Below are positions 38,545-44,443 of a stretch of 44,443 nt of DNA, piece after piece; the stretch's first letter is position 1; each line of letters begins with the position of its first letter. Made by a program: the position numbers and the translations under genes. This DNA is from a virus, in IMG/VR virus record IMGVR_UViG_3300032156_000026, positions 1-44,443 of that record; one strand, written 5' to 3'. Below the pieces are notes generated by a model, which worked only from the letters and a program-made list of their open reading frames with translations, searched no databases and was not told the DNA's origin.

Positions 38545-39341
38545 ACTATATGCCTATCACTCCTGTAGGATTGCTTCCTACACTAGACATGATGGATTGT
38601 AAACATGTCTTTATGCTTTCACATTTGTGGGACATTAAGAAATATCAGGAGTTCTATCTGAGTCACCACTTCGAGACTGTCATATTAGATAATGACCTAT
38701 ATGAGAAGCCAACAGCTGCTAACTTCAATGCAATGATAGCAATTGCTAGACAGCTTGATGCTGATAGAGTCTTTGTAGTTGGTCCTGAGAAACTTAACGA
38801 TGGATACGAGACAGGTCTCATGACCAATGAGCTTCTTAATAGACACGGATCTGATGGATACCTTGCAGATAATATTCAGATGATGTGTATCCTACATGAA
38901 CGACCCAATGAAATGATGAGACAATGGAACCTAGTGAAACATCATGAGGACCTTGCACTCGGTATTTCGATATTCAGCTACCGGTTGGGCTACGATCGGG
39001 GCTCCTTACATAAGTTTTTGGACTTACCACCTCACAGGTACACGCATGCTTTCGGATGGGATAACCTCCTTGAGGTATATAATATGCGAGGACGATTCAG
39101 CTCAATCGATTCGTCAATAGCTGTATCAGCAGCTTATAACAATGTTGATCTGAAAGATGCCTGGCAGATCACAAGAGATCCTAAAAAGGACGGAAGAGTC
39201 ATCAAGGATCGACTTGATCTAGCATGGAGTGGAAGACCAACCGTATCATTAGAGTTGAATGTGTGTAAAAACATTCAGATGCTAAGACGATTCTGTAACA
39301 TGGAAGGTCCAATCTATAAAGAACTGGAGCTTCCTACATGA
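38541..39341 (+). CDS. TGT/DpdA-like TIM-barrel protein
   Basis: The product has 266 residues. ATG 38541 overlaps the upstream TGA. The strand-loop signatures run in the order of tRNA-guanine transglycosylase-like barrels: 'FETVILDNDLYEK' (Asp50), 'RVFVVGPEKLNDGYET' (76-91), 'NIQMMCILHERPNEMMRQW' (111-129), 'LALGISIFSYR', 'YTHAFGWDNLLEVYN' and 'RFSSIDSSIAVSAA' (Asp190). In this superfamily DpdA swaps guanine in DNA for a 7-deazaguanine. Size (shorter than tRNA TGT) and viral context favour a DpdA-type enzyme. With a QueD-like gene at 34013 this suggests DNA base modification. The assignment is from motif order only. Confidence 0.55.
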   Translation: MNYMPITPVGLLPTLDMMDCKHVFMLSHLWDIKKYQEFYLSHHFETVILDNDLYEKPTAANFNAMIAIARQLDADRVFVVGPEKLNDGYETGLMTNELLNRHGSDGYLADNIQMMCILHERPNEMMRQWNLVKHHEDLALGISIFSYRLGYDRGSLHKFLDLPPHRYTHAFGWDNLLEVYNMRGRFSSIDSSIAVSAAYNNVDLKDAWQITRDPKKDGRVIKDRLDLAWSGRPTVSLELNVCKNIQMLRRFCNMEGPIYKELELPT

Positions 39342-39460
39342 TCGGTTGGATACTAATGCTTATAGCTGGATGTGTAGTTGGTATTAGTTACGAACGAAGA
39401 GATTGGTTGATACTGATCATTGGAGTTGCAATCGCAATCATTGGGATAGTGATTCCATGA
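39338..39460 (+). CDS. Two-helix membrane microprotein
   Basis: The product has 40 residues (MIGWILMLIAGCVVGISYER, then RDWLILIIGVAIAIIGIVIP). Two hydrophobic helices flank a short YERRDW turn with two Arg, giving a hairpin topology with the turn probably cytoplasmic. ATGA overlaps both sides. It could be holin-like or a membrane-protein regulator; no family is known to me. Confidence 0.55.
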   Translation: MIGWILMLIAGCVVGISYERRDWLILIIGVAIAIIGIVIP

Positions 39461-39585
39461 TATGTCCAGATGCTGTAGTGTGTCAACACTTTCCAGATCT
39501 CCATGCATGTCCGCATGAGGTGTGTACTCATATAGATGACAATACAGTTGACTGTCCAGTTCATCATAGGAGATGTCCAGAATGA
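39457..39585 (+). CDS. Cys/His-rich microprotein
   Basis: The product has 42 residues (MICPDAVVCQHFPDLHACPH...). Six Cys and six His in repeated 'CPxxxxC.H' units suggest two zinc fingers in a minimal protein. ATGA overlaps on both sides support translation. Confidence 0.55.
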   Translation: MICPDAVVCQHFPDLHACPHEVCTHIDDNTVDCPVHHRRCPE

Positions 39586-39854
39586 AGTGTGCACATTGTG
39601 GTTCAGAAGGAAGTATAAACTTTCTTGGAATATGGTACACCCAAGTGGGTGAAGTATGGATGTTAAATACACATTATGGTTGTGTTAACTGCTTTTGTAT
39701 AAGTCGGCGACCTGTAAATGAAGATAGCTTCTACTATAGGAAAGCTGATGGATCAATTGTAATGCGACCTACCTTCAATCCAGCACGTGGAGAAAATCGA
39801 CTTCTCATAATTGATCCTGATCCTGGATTCAGGTGGAGAACAGATCACACATGA
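39582..39854 (+). CDS. Zinc-ribbon protein
   Basis: The product has 90 residues. The start is ATG 39582 (MKCAHCGSEGSINFLGIWYT). CAHC (3-6) and CVNC (34-37) form a ribbon. The remainder is beta-rich with a Pro/Arg-rich end. Overlaps ATGA at both ends. Function unknown. Confidence 0.6.
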   Translation: MKCAHCGSEGSINFLGIWYTQVGEVWMLNTHYGCVNCFCISRRPVNEDSFYYRKADGSIVMRPTFNPARGENRLLIIDPDPGFRWRTDHT

Positions 39855-39973
39855 AACGATGTGGAACTTGTGCAAGAGTAAATTGCAAGCATAGAAAAAG
39901 TTTATGGCAACGCATTGACACAGTCATATTCGGTTGTGACAGGTACTGGTACGCTTATGGTAGGCCGCATTGA
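39851..39973 (+). CDS. Cys-rich basic microprotein
   Basis: The product has 40 residues (MKRCGTCARVNCKHRKSLWQ...). A CGTC-x4-C cluster followed by KHRK and a later Cys could bind zinc and nucleic acid. It overlaps the next ORF by 17 bp. Confidence 0.5.
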   Translation: MKRCGTCARVNCKHRKSLWQRIDTVIFGCDRYWYAYGRPH

Positions 39974-40124
39974 GATAAAACGACAGGAAGCTCTATATAG
40001 CAAAACAACCTGGCAGTTCATATGGAATGGCTTTTGGCCAAACCCCGACTGCTTATTTAGTGCAAGAACATTCATACTGATTATACTCACACCTGGTTGG
40101 TGTCTGTACTGGTGGAGAAAATGA
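39957..40124 (+). CDS. Small membrane-associated protein
   Basis: The product has 55 residues. The start is taken as ATG 39957 (MVGRIEIKRQEALYSKTTWQ); no strong ribosome site. The C-terminal 20 residues ('TFILIILTPGWCLYWW') form a membrane helix. Stop overlaps the polymerase ATG. Confidence 0.45.
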   Translation: MVGRIEIKRQEALYSKTTWQFIWNGFWPNPDCLFSARTFILIILTPGWCLYWWRK

Positions 40125-42415
40125 CAAACTATGTATGGTCAGGTTCATTGTGGACCATGAGAAATGGAAAACCCATCACTATCCTTTTTGGAAGGGATGC
40201 TGATAATCTTACCAGTACTAAAGCAATTGGGTTTGGGGATCAACGTCCGTACTTCTATGCACCAGAAGCTGAAGTCCTAGGCTTACGAGATAGGCATGAA
40301 ATTGTAGAGATCAAAGAAGGCTTCCTTGATGCTTTCGGGAGACGTGTAACGAAATGCTTTACAACATTACCTTCAGATGTACCTAAGGTACGTGGATTAT
40401 TCTCATTCACATGTGAAGCTGATATCGTGTATGATATGAGGTATCTAATTGATCACAAGATCATGTATGGATTTACCGATACTGGATCTCCGGTCGATAT
40501 ACCTATGGTATCTCCACGTGTATGTAAGTTTGATATTGAAGTTAACTCTCCAGCAGATGTAATGCCAACCTGGGAAGATCCACAGTGGCCAATCTGTCAA
40601 ATACAAGTAATGGACTCCTACACCAAACAGGTACGTATATTTACATTTGGATATGGAGTAGTAGATCAGGATCAACGTAACTTTGATACTGAAGAAGATG
40701 TGATTCGAGCATTCTGTGAATGGGTTTGGAGTACAGACCCTGATATACTTGCTGGATGGAATATCATAGCATTTGATATTCCTTACATTATAGCACGAGC
40801 CTCCCGCTTGAAAGTAGATATCTCACGATTATCACGATGGCCCCAAGTATATCCTACAGCTGAGAGATTCACTGGTAGAGAGATATTCGACTCTTACATC
40901 TTCTATAAGGATTGGAGTAAACCAAAAGGACAGCTTGTATCTTATACATTGAAGTATGTGGTAGAACATGAAACTGGATGGAGTTATACTAACCAAGGCG
41001 ATCAGATTCGACGCTTGGTTGACACTAAAGATTGGAAGGCGCTTGTGGATTATGGACGTAATGATGTCCTGGCTCTTGGCAAGATTCATCAGGAAACTGG
41101 GCTCATCGAGTTCTACGAAGCACTTAGACGAATGACTGGGATCAAAATTACTGATTGCTTACATCGAAGTAAGATCATTGAGTTATACCTAATGCATCGA
41201 ATTGCAGATATGGGTGAGGTAATGCCTCTTCCTACTAAGAAACATGATGCAGAGAAGGTTAACTATGAGGGTGCTTTGGTACTACAACCAGACTATGGGG
41301 TGCATGAATGGGTTGGAACTACAGATCTAAAAGCTCTATACCCATCTATAATATTGGCATTCAATATCTCTCCAGATAGACTAAGCATGATTCCGAAGGT
41401 GATCGTAGAACTTATGGAGGCTAGAGATGTAATGAGACGTCTAAAGATAGAAGGTAAAGCAAGTAAAGCTATGTTGACGTCTGAACAATCCTTGAAGTAT
41501 GTGATCAATGCCTTCTATGGATATCTAGCGTTTACTGGTGCTCGTTTACACAAACCAGAACTAGCTGCCTTCATAACAAAGAAAGGTAGAGAGATATCAC
41601 TTGCTCTTCACGGAGAGATACAGAGATTAGGATATGAGATTGTATATGGAGATACAGACTCTACATTCTTTAAACCTGTTCGTACATCTGCTGAAGGTAA
41701 GATTATTGAAGATACACTTAACATATATCTCCTCGAGTGGGCTCGATCACTACATGTAGCTGATCATTTAGCACCTACACTTAAGCTTGAGAAGATATAC
41801 TCAACGCTTATGTTTAAGAAGAAGAGTGGTAGTGAAGAAGCTGCTAAGAAACGATATGCAGGTGTTCTAATATGGAAAGATGGTAAAGATCTATCTAAGA
41901 TGCCACCAGAAGTTGACTATACAGGTCTTGAAGTTAAGAGAAGTGATACTGCTGAAGTATCAAGAGCACTCATGAAAGAGTTCTTTCCTACAGTACTAAT
42001 CGAGAGAGATACTAAGAAGGCAGCTAGGATGGTTAAAGATGCGTACTATAAAGTTCTTAAGGGAGAGATTCCACTACGGCAACTTGCGATTCCGAAAGGG
42101 TTATCAAAAGGTCGTACACACATGCAACCTGGAAGTAGTCCTTGGGTACGAGGTAGAGAAGTTGGGAGAACCCTGCTTGGAATCCAATTTAGATCAGACA
42201 AGAAACCTAAGTTACTTTATTGTACTGGCCATCCAGATTGTATATGTATCGATGATGATACTGATGACACTGCTGTATTTGCCGTTTGCATGGTTGATTG
42301 GCAAACTATGGCCACCAAGACAATAGAAATGAAAATGAAAAGCTTAATCGAGAGTGTTGGATTATCATGGGAAGCTGAAGTATTAGGTCAACAAGATCTT
42401 CAGAGGTGGTTTTAA
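40121..42415 (+). CDS. polB: Family B DNA polymerase
   Basis: This 764-residue enzyme is the replicative polymerase with 3'-5' proofreading. The start is ATG 40121 (MTNYVWSGSLWTM), overlapping the upstream TGA; GGTGGAG lies before it. Exonuclease motifs: I 'CKFDIEV' (Asp138, Glu140), II 'NIIAFDIPYI' and III 'YGRNDVLA'. Polymerase motifs: A 'DLKALYPSIILAFN' (Asp402), B 'SLKYVINAFYGYLAF', C 'VYGDTDSTFF' (Asp511, Asp513). All catalytic residues are intact. The distance between motifs A and B is short, with a reduced fingers region. No TPR2/TP insertion of protein-primed enzymes is apparent. Confidence 0.95.
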   Translation: MTNYVWSGSLWTMRNGKPITILFGRDADNLTSTKAIGFGDQRPYFYAPEAEVLGLRDRHEIVEIKEGFLDAFGRRVTKCFTTLPSDVPKVRGLFSFTCEADIVYDMRYLIDHKIMYGFTDTGSPVDIPMVSPRVCKFDIEVNSPADVMPTWEDPQWPICQIQVMDSYTKQVRIFTFGYGVVDQDQRNFDTEEDVIRAFCEWVWSTDPDILAGWNIIAFDIPYIIARASRLKVDISRLSRWPQVYPTAERFTGREIFDSYIFYKDWSKPKGQLVSYTLKYVVEHETGWSYTNQGDQIRRLVDTKDWKALVDYGRNDVLALGKIHQETGLIEFYEALRRMTGIKITDCLHRSKIIELYLMHRIADMGEVMPLPTKKHDAEKVNYEGALVLQPDYGVHEWVGTTDLKALYPSIILAFNISPDRLSMIPKVIVELMEARDVMRRLKIEGKASKAMLTSEQSLKYVINAFYGYLAFTGARLHKPELAAFITKKGREISLALHGEIQRLGYEIVYGDTDSTFFKPVRTSAEGKIIEDTLNIYLLEWARSLHVADHLAPTLKLEKIYSTLMFKKKSGSEEAAKKRYAGVLIWKDGKDLSKMPPEVDYTGLEVKRSDTAEVSRALMKEFFPTVLIERDTKKAARMVKDAYYKVLKGEIPLRQLAIPKGLSKGRTHMQPGSSPWVRGREVGRTLLGIQFRSDKKPKLLYCTGHPDCICIDDDTDDTAVFAVCMVDWQTMATKTIEMKMKSLIESVGLSWEAEVLGQQDLQRWF

Positions 42416-42417
42416 CT

Positions 42418-43095
42418 ATGAAAGTAACATCATTTTACTACAAGGATGGAGATGGAAAGGACTTCCATCTTAAAGATAAGAATGAACTACTCATGGGAGT
42501 AGTGTTTGGCCATAAGACCTTCAACGATCTAAAGAACCTTATCATCAAGAAGGAGTGGCTAACAGCTGAGAATGAAAAGATACTTCCATCTGAAGTTTTA
42601 GCTACACACATACATGATGAGTATGTTAGGAAGATACCAATACTCATGAAAGGATGTGGCTGGATTAACAAGATGGCTGTATCAAAAGGTGCTGGACTTC
42701 TACTGGCATTGTACAAATCCGACTCAATGTATTCAGAGCGGATGGGATACCTAATGCACAGATTTATTGAGTTGTATCCACTATGGTGCGGAGAGACTCA
42801 TGAGGTTCATTGTAACCTATTGCATGCTGAACGATTAAACTATTTCGTGCATGAGAAGCGAGAAGATAGAATCTACCATCTGACTAAGGGATGGGACTAT
42901 CTTGAGCAACAATATGCTACCGATTTAGGTATTCAAAGATCTCTCGATTGGCTAATAGAATACCTCTATGAACACCGAACAGAATTTAACTACGATGAAG
43001 TTTCAAGACTGGGAATAGTCAGCTTCCATCCAGAAAACTGGTATCCTGTCGGAAGAGGTCAGTTGTGGGATATGATAAACGGAGGATGTGGATGA
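42418..43095 (+). CDS. Hypothetical protein downstream of polymerase
   Basis: The product has 225 residues. The start is ATG 42418 (MKVTSFYYKDGDGKDFHLKD), two bases after the polymerase stop, with GAGGTGG upstream. It is helical and aromatic-rich, with conserved-looking segments 'RFIELYPLWCGETHEVHCNL' and 'FHPENWYPVGRGQLW'. No known motif. Location suggests a replication or nucleotide-metabolism accessory protein. Confidence 0.65.
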   Translation: MKVTSFYYKDGDGKDFHLKDKNELLMGVVFGHKTFNDLKNLIIKKEWLTAENEKILPSEVLATHIHDEYVRKIPILMKGCGWINKMAVSKGAGLLLALYKSDSMYSERMGYLMHRFIELYPLWCGETHEVHCNLLHAERLNYFVHEKREDRIYHLTKGWDYLEQQYATDLGIQRSLDWLIEYLYEHRTEFNYDEVSRLGIVSFHPENWYPVGRGQLWDMINGGCG

Positions 43096-43553
43096 TGAAA
43101 GTACAAGAAGATTTAAAAGCTCGTATGATGGAAATTGGTATGCTACTTGAATCAGTTGCAATCGGACCAGAATTCTGGGATCCAGATCAACCATACTGGC
43201 AGAATACCAACAACCATGTCATGTTATCACTGAGAGGTGTATACCAGCGACACGAATACGATGAAGAGATGAAGAAGATCTTTGGAGGCATGCTTGACAA
43301 GATGGTCTGGGTATTCGTAAACTATCCAGAGTTCCGTGCACGTATATCATGGATGACTTGGTTCATGCAGATGTATGTGATTGATAAGCAGTTCGCTAAA
43401 GAGAACGCTGTAATCATGAAGCCTGAGATCTGGACTGATCCACGTCAGTGGAAGCTTGCAGATGGGGTAGATACTGGGTTGCAAATAACAGTCGATAAAG
43501 TGGAGGATACAGATGACAGTGTTAGTGGATTGGCAGTTGAAGGATCTCATTGA
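43092..43553 (+). CDS. Hypothetical protein
   Basis: The product has 153 residues. The start is ATG 43092 or the adjacent ATG 43095, behind GGAGG (43081-43085), overlapping the upstream TGA. It is helical and Trp/Met-rich ('GGMLDKMVWVFVNYPEFRAR', 'ISWMTWFMQMYVIDKQFAKE'), with an acidic C-terminus. It overlaps the dCTP deaminase gene by 41 bp. Confidence 0.65.
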   Translation: MMKVQEDLKARMMEIGMLLESVAIGPEFWDPDQPYWQNTNNHVMLSLRGVYQRHEYDEEMKKIFGGMLDKMVWVFVNYPEFRARISWMTWFMQMYVIDKQFAKENAVIMKPEIWTDPRQWKLADGVDTGLQITVDKVEDTDDSVSGLAVEGSH

Positions 43554-44079
43554 TGCTGGAACTATTGGTGTCATACCTTTATCAAAGGGAGCTATCCAGG
43601 CAAATAGTATTGATGTAAGACTAAACAATAACTTCGCAGGATATGATGTTGCCTACGCTACCCAAGAAATCGACCCTTATGACGAAGACAGTACTCGCCT
43701 TGGTCTTACTGCTGTCACTGCTGATAGGATTCTTCTTATTAAAGGGGCCTTCCTATTAGCTGAAACGATGGAAAGTATTCGACTACCTAACAATATATGT
43801 GCTACCATTGAGGGTAAATCCTCTCTAGCTCGACTTGGGATTACAGTACACCAAACTGGAGGATGGATTGATTGTGGATTCGAAGGGACAATCACATTGG
43901 AAATGACCAATGAAAACATTCGACCCATCGTACTAACTAGTGGAATGCCTATTGCACAGATTGTATTCTACCAGACAGAACCTGCTCTAATCCCGTATCA
44001 TGCTAGAGTTAGTGCAAAGTACAACAAACAATCAGGAGCTACTGGGTCGAGATACTACAAGAATATAAAGGTGGGATAA
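43513..44079 (+). CDS. dcd: dCTP deaminase (possibly bifunctional)
   Basis: The product has 188 residues and starts at ATG 43513 behind GTGGAGG. It converts dCTP to dUTP; bifunctional archaeal forms go on to dUMP. The core motif 'TIEGKSSLARLGITVHQTGG' followed by 'WIDCGFEGTITLEMTNE' contains the SSLxRLG phosphate-binding loop and the catalytic Glu of 'ITLE'. The C-terminal 'SGATGSRYY' could cover the active site. Next to thymidylate synthase it would supply dUMP for a thymidine-type pathway. Confidence 0.85.
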   Translation: MTVLVDWQLKDLIDAGTIGVIPLSKGAIQANSIDVRLNNNFAGYDVAYATQEIDPYDEDSTRLGLTAVTADRILLIKGAFLLAETMESIRLPNNICATIEGKSSLARLGITVHQTGGWIDCGFEGTITLEMTNENIRPIVLTSGMPIAQIVFYQTEPALIPYHARVSAKYNKQSGATGSRYYKNIKVG

Positions 44080-44080
44080 T

Positions 44081-44443
44081 ATGGTTGAAAAGATATTTAG
44101 TAGTATTGGACACGCACATGACTGGATAGTTAAGTATCTCATTCAAGAAGATGTCCAACTTGTAACTGAAGATGGTGCTTCTACATTGGAGAGTGACTTT
44201 CCAGTAACACTGATCGTGCTTCAACCATTCAGTGATCCCATGATTAGTCCAGCCTATCTGTTTAGTAAACAGAAAGCAGAAGAGTATGTGAAGCAATTCA
44301 CTGCACTAACACCTCCACATTCTAATGAGGTAAAGAACTTTGCCTATACCTACTTTAACAGACTGGCAGATTATCCTTATAGAACCGACTATGGCGACTG
44401 GGTTGGTAACGGAAAAGGAACAGGAATCAATCAGCTCAAAGAG
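44081..44443 (+). CDS. Thymidylate synthase family protein, 3' end cut
   Basis: 121 codons are present (MVEKIFSSIGHAHDWIVKYL...) before the window ends; GGTGGG lies upstream of ATG 44081. 'NFAYTYFNRLADYPYRTDYG' and 'GTGINQLKE' match the 'Y..RL..Y.....nQi..ii..L' region of archaeal-type thymidylate synthase. The catalytic Cys lies beyond the edge, so a hydroxymethylase relative cannot be excluded. Context with dCTP deaminase supports pyrimidine metabolism. Confidence 0.75.
   Translation, partial: MVEKIFSSIGHAHDWIVKYLIQEDVQLVTEDGASTLESDFPVTLIVLQPFSDPMISPAYLFSKQKAEEYVKQFTALTPPHSNEVKNFAYTYFNRLADYPYRTDYGDWVGNGKGTGINQLKE

Overview
The window is a 44.4-kb piece of a tailed double-stranded DNA virus (class Caudoviricetes), most likely infecting a euryarchaeon. 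The virus assignment rests on a complete head-tail gene set: small and large terminase, portal, prohead protease, HK97-type capsid protein, connector, tail tube, frameshifted tail chaperone and a tape measure of about 2,570 residues. The archaeal assignment is weaker. It rests on TATA-box promoters about 25 bp upstream of short leaders, Shine-Dalgarno sites of the GGAGGTGAT type, a family B DNA polymerase, an archaeal-looking thymidylate synthase and the T-tract at one gene end. Base composition is AT-leaning. No integrase, lysis gene, tRNA, CRISPR array or insertion sequence is visible. Both ends of the window cut a gene.

Layout. Positions 1-20,627 carry the virion genes, all on the minus strand and read leftwards in two operons. 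The first (20,627 to 14,937) holds terminase, portal and a cluster of collagen-like, probably head-attached, fibre proteins. The second (14,777 to 1) holds protease/scaffold, cement protein, major capsid protein, connector, tail tube, tail chaperone, tape measure and baseplate proteins. Each operon is preceded by the same 17-nt element with a TATA box, a likely shared late promoter. A 258-bp divergent spacer with a bipartite direct repeat and a near-perfect palindrome separates this half from the rest.

Positions 20,886-44,443 are on the plus strand and are read rightwards. They hold about 65 mostly tiny genes joined by ATGA or TAATG overlaps. At least 17 are Cys-rich zinc-ribbon microproteins. 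Four stand out as separately placed genes with richer codon usage: three small proteins, each with a basic C-terminal tail, and a 342-residue putative OB-fold protein. Three non-coding stretches (24,827-25,503; 27,453-27,563; 36,681-36,952) contain dense nested inverted repeats and look like structured RNAs. The right end is the replication and nucleotide block: Sak4-like RecA-fold ATPase, a MazG-like/PEP-swivelling-domain fusion, a TGT/DpdA-like protein, PolB, dCTP deaminase and thymidylate synthase. A QueD-like protein lies upstream at 34,013.

Working together: the right block would make DNA from a modified nucleotide pool and perhaps insert 7-deazaguanine bases. The late operons would then package it and build a long siphovirus-like tail. 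The most unusual items are the three structured non-coding regions, a complete JAMM metalloprotease motif inside the tape measure, the MazG/PEP-swivel fusion, the candidate 7-deazaguanine module and the zinc-ribbon microprotein array. No database search could be run, so all family names are judgements from motifs and gene order.
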